Source of the DNA: Sebastes aleutianus | Taxonomy: Eukaryota > Chordata > Actinopteri > Perciformes > Sebastidae | Direction: 5' to 3' | Length of the DNA: 64,000 nucleotides | NCBI GenBank assembly: GCA_916700875.1 | Contig: CAKAKS010000062.1 | Coordinates: forward strand, 12,954,960-13,018,959 | Shown: one piece after another, positions 1 to 13,800 of the stretch | Numbering within the stretch: the first letter of the stretch is position 1 | How the letters are laid out: every line of letters begins with the position of its first letter | Program-made: the position numbers and the translations under genes | Notes under the pieces: model-generated | Database searches by the model: none | What the model was told of the DNA's origin: nothing | The model's input: the letters and a program-made list of their open reading frames with translations, nothing else

Positions 1-37
1 CTCACTTCCTAACGGAGGGATAATGTTCTATTTCCAG
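1..37 (+). promoter_or_regulatory. Branch point and splice acceptor before the first visible exon
   Basis: A branch-point-like TCCTAAC (6-12) sits about 25 bases before a pyrimidine-rich tract ending TTTCCAG at 31-37. This favours an exon starting at 38 with CTG (Leu). An ATG at 23 in the same frame would add MFYFQ, and the frame is open to the window edge, so an alternative start or read-through exon is not excluded. In relatives the preceding exon ends just before the LVIMAG-type segment, which supports the acceptor reading. Confidence 0.7.
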
Positions 38-226
38 CTGGTGATCATGGCTGGGACGGTGCTGCTGGCTTACTACTTCGAGTACACGGACACCTTCCCC
101 GTGCACATCCAGGGCTTCTTCTGCTACGACAAGACCTTCTCTAAGCCCTACCCGGGTCCGGACGACACCAGCAAGATCCCCCCCGTGCTCATCTACTCGC
201 TGGTCACAGCCATCCCCACCCTCACG
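38..226 (+). CDS. plppr2: plppr2 exon A (membrane segment 1 and first loop)
   Basis: This 189-bp exon encodes 63 residues, from LVIMAGTVLLAYYFE to the IPTLT that starts membrane segment 2. The loop contains the family pattern TDTFPVHIQGFFCYD followed by KPYPGP. The exon ends ACG|gtaagg, a strong donor, in phase 0. Confidence 0.9.
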
Positions 227-3200
227 GTAAGGTGTATTTTTAAGTGTGGAAGTAGAGGTGCATGAGAAAGGAGGGCGTAAGTGGGTGTGCGTCTACTGCA
301 TGTTGGAAAAAGGAGAGTGGGGAAAAAGAAGCTTTAATAGAAAGTAAGAAGTTGTCAAAGTTGAGGTGGTGCGTTTGAGTTTTTTTTTTTGCTTCTGCAT
401 GCTGTGAAAGTATATGAGAGAGTGTTGTTCGCTTCCTACTTCGTATGATTTGTGAGCTTTGTGATGATGAATCATCTCTGGTGTGTGTGTGCTGCACCAC
501 TGATATAGTGAGCAGATTGGCAAGCGGCATGGAGGTAACCCCCTCCAGCCATGACAGGCAGGTGTGTGTATGTGTGTGTATGTGTGTGTGTGTGTGGGGA
601 GAGAAAACACAGAATCAAGACCACACAGAGATGTAATGTGAACGAGCAGGCAGGTCATTAGAGAAAGAAAGAAAGAGGCAGAAGAAGAGTCACGGAGACA
701 AACAAAAGAGAAAGCAGCAGAAAAGAAATGGCGCAAAAGTTGGAGTCGAGGCAGAGTGATAATGGCAGACAGCAGATGCTGTTTGAAAAAAAAAAAAGAA
801 CTACTCAAGATGATAGGTGAGAAAAAAGAGACAATGAGCACAAAGGAAGGCAATTTGGAGGAGGGCTTGCACTGTGTTTTTGTATGTGTGACGTGTGCGT
901 GAGGTTAGCTGTTGAACCCTCAAGTGAGACGCAAGGCAGTGAGCGTGAAATGCAGAACACCTGGCACCGACTCTGAGCACAGACACATCCCCAACAGACC
1001 CCCACAGAAACACCACAGACAGAACCAGCCGACAATGCAAAAGCACCCAAATGACCCGGCCAGATTACATGCACAGACTAAACCATAGCCTGCAAAGACA
1101 AGAGTATCTTGCAGTTACAGACATATCCTGTGTGTGTGTGTGTGTGTGTGCAGCAGTTAATGGCTTTGGGTTATTATTATAATGTCAATACACCCTGGAC
1201 ATAAAAAATAATTATATCCACATCGGACCAAAGCAATGTGCATGATTAGTAATTAATACAGGTCCAGCATCACTAATAAAGTTGGGTGTGTGTAAGTGTA
1301 ATATTCATATAGGGACTGTATGAAAATGATTAGAGACGGGAGGGTAGTCAGAAAGGGGGGAGGGTTCATATGCTTTCTTTTAGTTGAAGGGAGGTGTAGT
1401 CTATTTTTATTTCTTCCTCCATATGCAGAGGACAGCAATCCTGTCTCTGCATCAGGGCATTCTCACCCATTCGTTGACTGTAATGACTTATCATGATTAT
1501 TTTGCAGCTATTTTCTCAAAAAGAAGCCAGCGACTGTATTTTTATTGTCTTCCATAAATATACTGTGTCGAGATATTGGAGAGAGAGTAATGCAGTTTTT
1601 TCCAAGTCAAGGAGAGGGTTCAAAACATAGAAAAAGAATAGGAATAGAACAGATATTCCCATTCAAATCAACATAGCGTATGCGTACCGTTGCCATTGTG
1701 ACCGTTGTAGCGGGTTAACTTCCATATAAACTAAACTGACTTACGGCAAGTTGCGCCCTCACTGACTTGTGTTTTTGCTGCAACGACTAAAACAATCAGT
1801 GAAGTGGTAACATTACGAAGCATAGAGAGCCAGAGTAAATAAGTACAATTTAACAACTTAATGCTTCATCCACACATAGTGTAGGAAAGCACATTTCTAT
1901 CGCCAGATGAGTGCTTTGTTCGGCTCATTTTCTGTAACCAGTGTAGCATTAAAACATGGTGGAAATAGCTAGCTAGCCAACTAGCGGACAGCTGGCAAGT
2001 TAGCTAGCTTGCCAATTCCGCCATGCTTTAATACTACACTGGTTACAGAAAATGAGCCGAACAGCGGGTCTAACGGTCCCTCCAACTCACTCCACCGCTG
2101 CTCTAGAGAAGGACAAGCTACCTAGCTAACTAGCCAGCCATCCGTCTCCGGGAGCTGCGTTCACTCCCATCCCGGCGAGCTTCTACCACACTTTACGGGC
2201 CCACCGATGGATGTCGTCACTAGGACTGTCAATCGATTAAAATATTTAATCGCGATTAGTCGCATGATTGTCCATAGTTAAACGTGATTAATCACACATT
2301 TTTTATCTGTTCAAAATGCACCTTAAAGGGAGATTTGTCAAGTATTTAATACTCTTATCAACATGGTAGTGGGCAAACATGCTGCTTTATGCAAATGTAT
2401 GTATATATTTATTACTGGAAATCAATTAGCAACACAAAACAATGACAACAAATTTCAAGAAATCCTCACAGGTACTGCATTTAGCATAAATAATACACAC
2501 AAATTTAGCCTAAGTTTGGAGCGTTATTTAGCTTCCTTGGTGACAAGCTGGTATGACATATTTGGCACTAATGGATTTCTAGTTTTCTAGATTTATTTCT
2601 TGTGTGTCTTCACTCTAGCTTTAAAACTGAGCCCAATACAACCTTAAAATTTAAAGTTGCATTAATGTGTTAAAGAAATTAGTGGCATTTAAACAAATTT
2701 GCCCGTTAAGTTGTCACCATAACGCCTAACAACAATCACCATTGTCATTTGTGCAAGTCAATTGACTACAGAGCACAGTTCAATATCAGCTTGTATTCTA
2801 TTTCTATGGTTCAAAGCAATAATTCAGGCAAGTGTCTTACTTGTGAATACAATGTAATATAAGATTCAGCCCCCCCCCCATCCGCAGTAATTTAGATAAA
2901 GGTTTACTTTCTTCCAGTTAAACTAAAAACCTACATCATCACTTCATTATTGTTTAACATTGCTGATATATACGGCAGATGCACTATTTAGCACCAAGCT
3001 ACACTAATCCAAACCAAGCAGCCCTTTAAAGCTGCCCTAGCTGAGGGTAAATGACTTTGGAAGTTGATCTGGGTCAGAGCACATTACTTACACCGGCTAG
3101 TCTGCCCTAATCTGCACTGACAGAGGCTTTGGTGTGTGTGTGTAACTAGCAGCAAGGTAAATCGCAGCAGTAACTCCCTGCGATAGCAGCAGTCTGGTGC

Positions 3201-6200
3201 GAATGTGCTTTTCCTCTGGTTCCTGAGGAGCCTGATCTCTTTCTATCCAGAGCGGCAGCAAATCAGAGCCTCGAGTTTGGTGATAAAGTGTCTTCATGGC
3301 ACGAAAGCCAGTCATCTTTAATACAAAAAGAGTTGTGGCTTTTATATGGTTTTAGGTGAGAGGTTTGGCAAGGAACATTATTGTAAGTAGCATTGTGTTT
3401 TGAACAATTGGACTGTCTTTTGATTTTCAACTCTTTATAGTACAAGAAAGGTTGAGATGTAAAGAGATGACAGTATAAAGAGGAAGACCCTGCCTGGCCG
3501 AGTCACTGTAGGTGATAACCAGCCACCAGACACATATTTGGGTCAGTGCCAGAGTCCTACAAGCCCATAAGAGGGCCCTCTAGCTCTCTGACAGCTCCCA
3601 GTAGGGCCACCACATCTAATTAAAGTCATCAATCACCTTCTGAAGTTTCAGCACAAGGAGCCAATCCACTGCTCAGAGACTGCAACAGAAGAGGAGGGAC
3701 CTGACATCTTCCCACCTCAGTCTGTTAGTCACATTTGTAGTATGTGTTAGTTACTGTTACTATGCCTGTCAAAGCTTTCCATTATAGTGCAGCCCGGTCT
3801 CACGAAAAGGCACGTGAATGACACGATAATGCGCAAGGCAAAAGCGTGAAATAAGAACGGCGTTCCTGCCTTAGGCGTGTTATTTGTACGCTATGTAGTC
3901 TGTACTGACTTCAGTGTAAATGCATCTGTGTAAATATGCTACGCTCAGTAGTTGGTAGTGTCATAATAAAAAGTGAGAAAGACTTCTAATGGCGGACGGG
4001 ACGGGAGGTGGATGAGTCCAACAAATGACGGGCTACTGCACCTTCATACACGTGTGATATTCACACCTCGGCGAGGCAAAACGTGACACTGACACACTAT
4101 CCTCTGGTGGACAGGCGGGTCTGTCACACGCTTTGGCGTGATATTGGGTTGTATAGTGATAATGGTCGAAATTCATAGTCATTTTTGAAAAAGCGCATCC
4201 TTGATTTCGGACAGAGGACGACAAAAGCAGCTTCTCATTTGATTGATTTTGGGGGCTGAAATGATGATTAATGCTGGCAGATTTTATCAGCTGTATCTAG
4301 CTAGCTAATTAAGCTAACATCAGCTCCATGAGTTGGTTGAAAACTCAGTCTCCAGCTGACTTTTTAGTGTTTCCAGCTTACTTGTGATTAAAGCTGGGGG
4401 AGGCAGTTTATTTTTGTCATTATTGAGCAAAAATTCCATAATAACATTTCAGCATGTTGTAATTCAAGTGGTACCCCAGGTTAGAAAGTTTTCTGGAAAA
4501 GGCACAACAAATGCCAGAATATGAATATACAGCCCTCATCCTGCAGCTCTCCCCTATCTGTCCTAAGCCCCTCCCACCAGACGAGCACGGGCATGTGCAG
4601 TGTCCAGTGACGCCAAAAATAAACTGCCTACCCCAGCTTTAAAGGAGAATCTTGCAAAGAGGTGTTTTTTGTTCAACTTAAATGTTTAGTCATTATGTGA
4701 TTATTTTATGTAAGCGGTAAAATTTGCAGGCATTCTTTGGATTTGATTATTTTCGGAAATATAACAAAGGCTTGGACAAAATCTCAAGCTTTTGCAAACA
4801 GTGAATTGGTGCAGAATCTCAATTAATTATGTCATCAGAAGATTTCAGATTTACCTGAACCATAATAGCAAGCCACATGAGTTTGCATTTAAAAAGAACC
4901 CCTCAACTTTATAATCATGTTTTTTAGGCCTTCAACTAATGATTATTTTCATTGTCAGATAATCTGTCGATTATTTTCTTGATTAATCGATTAGTTATTT
5001 GGTCTATAAAATCTCAGAAAATGGTGAAAAATGTTTCCCAAAGCCCAAGGAGACGTCTTCAAATGTCTTGTTTTGTCCACAACTCAAAGATATTCAGTTT
5101 ATTGTCATAGAGGAGTAAAGAAACCAGAAAATATTCACATTTAAGAAGCTGGAATCAGAGATTTTTTTTTTTTTTTGTTAAAAATTGCTCAAACCAATTA
5201 ATTGATTATCAAAATTGTTGGCGATGAATTTGATAATTTATTGTTGCAGCTCTAACATATTTGTTTAGAGAAGAAAATCCATTTCCCTTTTTCATTAGTA
5301 GATTCATGCTGGTAGAATACTGTCAGATTTCACCATGAGGCCACTGCTGCAGCAACACTGAAAATTCTCCTCACAAACACACACTTGAGTTTGGTTCATT
5401 TTAAGGGCATCTTGAAAGTTTGGCTAATGGAGCTTGTAAGCCAGTTAAGTCGAGGATGAATTAACTTATCTAGCACAGATTCAATCTGACAGTGCGTGTG
5501 CAAATGTGTGTTCATGCTCCTCTGTAAATCCCTCCTTTGATCAGCTTTGTTTTTTTGTCTTTCCCTCTCTGTTGCGTGTCCTCTCTCCACAACCTTCCCC
5601 AGTCCTCACGCCGCTACATCTCATCCACACTGACCTTTTTGCCTTCATGTTCTATTCATCACCATTTCTTCCTTTCCTTATGCAATTTTAGCCTCATCTG
5701 TGTTTAGTCTTGCCTTATTTCTTATTCACCCAACTCAGTCTGATAGCACTTTCATTTGTACCCCTTCCTTCCACCATCTCTGGGTTGTCTCCACTCTCAT
5801 CAACACCTCCTTCCTGCCTTGCCCTTTCTGACCTCTCCTCACACCTGTTGTTTGTCTCACCTTCCAATTAACACGTCTCCTGTGAACCGATGGAGCTGCT
5901 CAGCTTGTCTGCTCTACAGTCGGTGGCTGGAGTGATAATCAAACTCCAAGCGCACAGGAAGACATCAAAACTCTGTTCCTCCCACTTTCTGCTCTTTTCC
6001 TCAGAGAAAAACAGAGAAATCTTTTATTTGACTGAAGTCATACTGAGATAAAAGGCAGTGAGAAATGCATACGTATCTTAATAAATAGGAAAAAAAAAAT
6101 AAAGTCTTTGTTCTGACTCATGCAGTTCAATTCCAGGTGAAGCCCACACTACATCCATGTGTAGTTAAGACACTGCTGTGAAAAAGCCGGGTCTCAGATG

Positions 6201-7036
6201 GCAAATAATCGCAAAATCACAAGTTATACCTCTACTGAAGCTTAATAAATACAAATTAAATTATGAGCCATTAATACAGTAAGTCCATCTCATTACTTAT
6301 TTTAATTACTGTAATAATGATTTGAGTATTAATGATTCACCAGTAAGAGATTTTTAAATTTTTCATGACCTGGCAAGTTGTTCTTATCAATGTCTTATAA
6401 TTTATTTAGCCTATAAAGCATTAGTAAATGATTTACTATCATTGATAAAGCCTTTAGTTACAACTTATAAACCCTTTATAAAGGTATAGTGTTGGTCAGG
6501 CTGTCCTCATACACCGTTCGTAGCCATACCTACGAAAAATAATTCACTGTAATTTGTATATATCCCATAAAATCAATTTGTATGTAATCCACGTAATCGT
6601 GAACCAGGAAGTATAAAGAGCGACGAGTTCCGCATACGGAGGAGGTCAGGGTGGATGGGTGGGTCAAAAAACACCAGACATTCGCACAGGAGACTGACGT
6701 TAGTATCCAGTGTAAAGTATAAGTAAATGTTGATTTAGTTGTCACGTAACTTCCGTATTTAAGTAACGTCAAGTCCGTAGTTATCTTAACCCAAACCACG
6801 ATCTTTTCCTAAACCTAACTAAGTCGTTTTGTTGCCTGAACCTTACCAAGTTGTGTGAAAACGGAAGTTTATTTTGAAGGCTGTAGCGAGCCGAGCAGAA
6901 ATTGACACGTGTTGCTGGTAGGGGTGTAAGAAAATATTTTTAAAAAATCAAATATTGCGATATTATGTTGTGTGATACTGTATCAATTCTCAAAAACACT
7001 ATCAACTTTTTTATTAATAGTTTACATGCAATGATT

Positions 7037-7067
<31 letters not shown>

Positions 7068-10000
7068 ACTTCAATTAATTTGCAAAGAGATGCTCCCTCT
7101 CAGCGTTTGTTACCCTCTCAAAGTAGTGCTGTGTTGTTGGATGTTACAGGAACTGTGATTCATGCATATGCAGATCTCATTGTTCTGATTGCTTAAAAAA
7201 AAATTTTTACTCAGATTTTATGCCTGTGGTGTTGTGTTCTTTATATTATGACAGTTTTCCTAAAATTAGATTAAAAAAACACAATATATCGCCTTACTTA
7301 GAGTATTGCAATATATCGCAATATATTGAATCGTAACCCCTGTATCATGATACGTATCGTGTATTGTATAAGTGTAGTTACAATTCAGTGTTTGTGCGGA
7401 TTAAACAAACAAGATATAACGTGTTAATCAGTGAGCTTTAGAGGTGCTGGTAGGCAAACTTTGTCACTTTTGGACAGAGCCATAGCTCGCTAACTGGTTG
7501 TTAGCAAGTTCTCTAGCTCCGAGAGCTTTTTGTCCTCATTCAGTAACTATTTATTGAGTGAAATCCTTAGAATAGGTGTACAGCTCTCAAGTGATAGAAC
7601 GTCAGGGTCACGTCCAGGCGAGCCTCTGTTGTCACTAGCTTCTGTAACTCAGTGATTGCACTCTCATTCAGCTTTTCTTTCACTGGTCTTTCTGAAAAAA
7701 ATGAGAAAAATGAATTTACTGTCTATATTCTGAGACAGATTGGCATTCACTACAGCACTATGAGAGGTTGTCCTTTGCGATTGTAGGCTAAGTTAAACAT
7801 TAGTATACAAAAAAATTGCTGACCTAGCCCCACAAGTAGACCTTGGGTTACAAAGCTTTAACACCTTTTACCACCTTGAATTATGCTGTATGACGTTCTG
7901 TATAGTTTTATGTTCAGGTATATATGGAAATACAGTTATTCGAAAAATTATATGTTAGAAAATATATAATATTGAGTGAATGGTTGCAGTAATTAATTAA
8001 TTAGAACAGTCATAATGCTGAAACGTGGGTTGAACATGATCCTGTATTATTTTGCATTTGTCCCATCTCTAACCTCAGAGCTTCCTGTACACGTTTAACT
8101 GACTGTCACAGAGGTGTCCTGTCAGCGTCCTCACATCCTCAGCCATAATGTCAGTGGACTGACATTAAACTGTGCTCTGCCTCACCCAGAGGAACCATGA
8201 CCTCACACCAGCCCCAACAGAAAAACTCTCACATTCATGCACAATTGCACGGACACGGATCAATGCCTTTCTGTTTGTCTGCCTCTAACTCTCTTTTAAG
8301 CTTTTGCCTTTCAATCCTCTTTGCTGTTTTTGGACTTTACTGCATGCCATATCTCCTTTTTCAAACGCAGACCTGCACACACACATCCACGCAATCGAGG
8401 CCAGCATGCTGCTAACCCAGGTTAATGAGACAGATGGCCGGGTGGGCTCCATGGTGGGAGAGTGGGGCATCGGTTGCTGTGACACTGGCTGCCACGGGTG
8501 GAGGCTTTCTGCCCCTTGACTTCTGTTCTTCATTGTGCGATGGAAAGGGAAATGAGGAAAATGTGTGATAAGAGGGTGATGAGGGTAAAAGTTGTGTTAT
8601 TAGAAAAAATAAATGTACAAACCAGGCTTGCAGCCTATCGCAGAATAAAAGAGGAAAAGATGAAATCACGGCTCAGAGAGAAAACGAGAGGGATTCTATT
8701 CATGGAAGGAGGAGGTACGTGTTGTTTTTCCTCACTGCACATTAAAGCGGCTTTATCTGCTCTGCCTATCTGTGGTGCTGATATCCCTACAGAATAATTT
8801 ACCACAGTCTGCACAGATCCCACTCTGCCTGGAACGCAATCACAGCTCCGATCTAACTGCTGCCGATAATAATCACCCTACCCGAGCCAGTATGGGTTTG
8901 CATCACCGCACCATTTTAACATTTACATAACCAAACAATCTTCTTGTTCTCTCAGATTTTTTTTCCACCTTTGAAGGGGAACTACGCCCATTTTCTAAAT
9001 TCATACATGTTATTCCTATGGTCTAAGACAGTCCAAAAATGTCATATGTGATGTCATAGAGTATTAAGTCTGGAGTTGCTCCATAGACAATGAATTGGGA
9101 GAGATGTTCTAGATCAGCGGTTCCCAACCTTGGGTCCAGGCAGGCCTCAGGGGGTATTCTTTAAAGAAAGTTGATTTAATAAAATTGGTTGGGAACCACT
9201 GTTCTAGATAACACTGAGAGAATGTGGGAACATTTTCTGTTTCAAAACTGACAACACTACAAGAGAATAAAGCTCATTTGGGTATAAAAAAAAAAAAAAT
9301 CCATTCAATGTCTCCCATTCATTGTCTATGAAGCAGCTCCAGACTTTATACCCTATGACATCACCAATTTGAGACTTACTTCTCTGGTTTCTGCCTTTGA
9401 GAGAGAGAGTAGCTCATGTATCAAGTATTGATTGAACTTTCCTCGGCCATGGAAGAAACGCATTGGAATTCCAAATTTAGGTGGTGTTTCCCTTTAAAGC
9501 TGGGGTAGGCATATTTGGAGAAACCAGCAAGAGTAAGCTAGATTTTGAAAGTATCCGAGCCCCTCCCTTCAGGCCTCCCTACAAAGCCACATACAATGTG
9601 TGCACGGGCAGAGTGCACGCAGGTAGGTATGCCATCCAGTCATTTCATGCGGGCTGAATGAAATGGCTTATTACAGTCCTGAGAGCGTTTGATTTATTGC
9701 TGTCTGGATCCAATGACAATTTCAACATATATAACAAAAAAATGCTTCTAAAATACATTTCCTTCCCTGGCTTCCAAGATAGGATTTGTCGGCAACTAGT
9801 GATGTGGTTGCAGATTGCAACCAGCTGAGAACCCCTCCGCTCACTCCTCCCTTTCCAAATCAGCGGTAGCGTGAGCTGCCGAGTGCAAAACCGTGGTAAC
9901 GCCGTTCACCTCGCTCAGAGGCCATCCTTACCATAATAACACTACTATAGGAGTAACGGAAGTCAGAAGGCGGCTGGCGGGACCACGACTTTGCACTCTG

Positions 10001-10747
10001 CGGCTCATGTTACCGCAGTTTCACAAGTGTCAGAGAACTACGGTTTGGCCGTTCTGGGCTACTGTAGAAACATGGCGGACTCTGTGAAGAGAACCTGCTC
10101 CCTATGTAGATATAAAGGGCTCATTCTAAACTAACAAAAACACAACAATTATTAGTTTCAGGTGATTACACACTAATGAAAACATAGTTATGAATATAAA
10201 AATCCATTTCAGCTAATAGATCCCCTAAATGTTACACGCTGGCCCTTTAACCAATTCCTCTCTTTCACTCTCTGCAGTTAAGTTCACAGTTGAGCTGCCT
10301 GCTCCATGTACCATTTCCCTTGTGGGCCCGAGGCGGGTGTTGCATCACCCTGATTGGCTACACAGCGAACGGAGCGAGAGAGGGATAGACGGACACAGAG
10401 AGAGAGAGTGTTTATGCCTTCCTCTTGCCTATCTAGTGGTTTTTCGGCAGAAGTCACCCATTCCTGTGAAATGCGATTAGACCGAACAGTGGTTGTCATT
10501 TCTGCTTCTTTGCTTTGATCCATTTTTCAGTCAGGCAGAGAGGAGGGACACCTCAGGGGTCCTGCGTGGCTGATGCACTGCCACGCTTCACTCAGCAGCA
10601 CCTCAGAGATCTCTGACGAACGCCAGTATGCCCAATCTGCATTCACAACAGGGGTGCGTCCCAGCTCGCCACCCTCTATTCTTACATCGTTGCTTTTGGC
10701 CACTGAACCAAATCTGAGGTTTTCTGTGTGTGACTGTGGGCATTTCA

Positions 10748-10806
<59 letters not shown>

Positions 10807-13800
10807 GTCCTCTGCTGAAAATGATGAATCAAGGTGATATAACACACGGATGAGTGTCTCGGGTTGAAGGTTTTACCATAATATGACTTAATGAGAATAT
10901 TTCACCACCTTCCCAGATTTCTCATCATAAATTAAGTTTCATTTTAAACACAGGCCTGCAGGTGTTTAATCATAAAATGTGTATTCTAATTGTCTGATGT
11001 TGTTGTTTCATATTCTTAGAATAATAGTATGTGGTGACTTTCACGAGTACATTATGATTAAAGTGGAGAACACCATGAAACAGAATCTTTTTATGCTCTG
11101 TTTCTTTTGTTAATTGTTAATGGTTGTTTCCGAGCATGTAGCCGTCTTTATAGTGCTGACCTGATGTCACTGTGTGCAGTGGCAGTGATGAAGCTGTCCA
11201 GTGCAGTCATTTTGGTATGTTGTTTTGGTAGTTTGAGGCGTGGTACGTTTAGTTGTACCATTAAGCCACTTGTTGAATAGACTTGGTATTTGGCTACAAC
11301 TATTGCATGGCATGTTAAAACTTATAATATAGGATTATAGGATTTCAGTCCTGCTTCATTTGGTGACACCTGTGGTTACGGGTAGTAATAGGAAGTGCAG
11401 TTTATTTAATTTAGCTACAGCTATCACTTGTTGAGCAGCTACTCTGTCAGCAATGGCGTCTTAATGCACAGGCTTTATTTCGCCAGATAAGTCAATTGAG
11501 AACCAATTCTCATTTACAATGACGACCTGGCCAAGAGGCAACGACAGAAGTCAAGGCGAATCTGTATATTAAGTCGCCATAATCCAGGATTGGGAGAATT
11601 GTCATCTTAACCAAGGTGTGTTTTGCAGAGTGGGTAAAAAATGCTTTATTACAGTATAGGAAACCAATTCTTGCCGTAACTTTGACAAATAATTTCAACT
11701 CAAAGGTCCACTTACTAGCCTTTTCATAGCTTTCAATCATATCTCACCGTCCAAACACTTCAAGCTTCTCTATAAGATATTATAAGTCCCGGGCCCTGAG
11801 TACCAGGGGCCTCATGACACATGTAATATCAGGGTTTCCCCTGCCATTATACGGCTGGACGAGCCGACGCATGGCATGGCACGGGGAGAACAAGGGTGCT
11901 GTTATTTATCGGTACAATGTTCACATCCTGCAAATGCAGTACATGCCGATGAGAGTGAATCATCTACCAATCATTCGTTAGAATGCTGGGTGGAACTGTG
12001 TTTACTGATGCGCGATGCACTGATAAAACGATGTTCATGACACTAACTGAGTTGCTAATGTTAGGTAGGTAGCGGATGAGTACCAGAAGACAGACGCTGC
12101 CTGTGTTATAAATGTTCATTTTCTATACACTGTGAATCCATAACATACCAGTGTTTTCTTGGTAGCCCGTCTACCAACCGCACCGCTGTTATCGTCATTA
12201 GTTTATTGGCTCCGAGCAGTGGAAAATAAATCAATAACACAACAATAGTAGTTAATAACACACTCATCATGTTATGATTTGAACACACCTGATGCAACTC
12301 AGCAGCCCTTACTGTTGATCAGGACTGAGCATCGGCTGGTTCAGGTGTGTTAGAGCAGAGAGAGCTGGAACATGGGCAGGTAGGCGGTCTGGAGGTCTGG
12401 AGCTGGGAACCCTGGGTCTACGCTATAGGATAGAATAAATATAATTAATGAGACAGTATTTCTTTTTTTCTTTTTTTCTGAATCTGTTCTATTGATTTAC
12501 AGAATCTGATTTTACATGGCAAATGTTTCCAGAAGAATTACATGTTCAGACAAAAGCTGTGATATGTATAAATAATAAAATAATTATTTAACTGTGGCAA
12601 GTTTTGTTTTTAAGCTTTTTGGGCATTATCAATAGAACTAATAACCCCCACCCCAGATTTATACCGGTTCTTTGGTTGTGATGTTTGCAGGTTTTTAATT
12701 GAAAAGGCTGATCTTCTCATGTTGCCACAGCACACAGGACTACTTGGCTCAATAACCTAGCTTTGCCTTGTCATATTGTTGACGTATTGTCTTATAAGGA
12801 TGAGTTTCATATTCTGTTTACTAATGAGGAGGTCACTCCTTTTAACATTTGTCGCTGTCCATTGATGGGAGGTTCTGAATTAAAATTGCTGTGGCATATT
12901 GTAAAGGGAGGGGAGGGCCTCAAGTCATATAAAGGTGCCTCTGTTTGTACTACAGAAGAGCAACTGGTGTGTCTGTTTACAGCGCAGCAAGTTGTGCTGC
13001 CTGTCACTTCATCAAACCTCCTTCTTGTTCCATAACTCCATGTAATATTTAGAATGTATCCGCTGTCCAAGAATGCAGGAAATGACCGTTTTCTTGTTTT
13101 GTAGACACATTTTTCATGCCAGCTACTTCTCAATAAAAGCCATCCCATGTTTCACCAGTTAAATGCTTTTAATGTGAAGCTGCAGCAGTAGGAAATGTTG
13201 AGTTAGTGTTAGCAGTAACCCAGCTCTGATGTGTCTGTGGGAGAGTGAACGGTAAACAGATATCAAATAACAATATAATAACAATACAATACATGCATCA
13301 TTTCCTGTTGAATCCCTTCGTGTCCGTGTGAAGGCAATTTGAATCTGGCGCGAACATGGTGGACTCTGCCACTAACAGTGAGATTTTCGATATAAAGAGG
13401 TAATTACTGAATGTAAATACATTGAATGGATATTGCTGAAAAGAATATCAACCTTTAGCAGTATCAACAACTGGATTGGACTGATTTCTAGGGCTGTCCT
13501 CGACCAAAAAAAGTTCTTAGTTGACTAACGCTCCTACGATTTTGTCGACTAATCGATTAGTTGATTTAATCGACAGATCTGTAAAACTGGGATTCTCCAC
13601 AAACAATCACACAAAAGTGCCACTTTAAATCTTGTATTTACCAGAGATGTGCTCATATGTTTCTTGGAAATAAGTCATTCAGTAGCAAAAAGCATAAAAA
13701 ACGACAGATTGATCGACTAAGAGGGGGCAACCCTACAGATTTGATGAAAATCCTAAGGATTATAATTAGGGCTGTCAGAGTCAACCCGATAATAATGCAC

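Noticed and set aside
240..1074. Open frames around (GT)n and A/T runs near the first donor
   Set aside because: They lie in an intron, are made of simple repeats, and have no domains.
12763..13148. Overlapping open frames on both strands
   Set aside because: Neither shows a known domain, codon pattern or splice sites; treated as noise in an intron.
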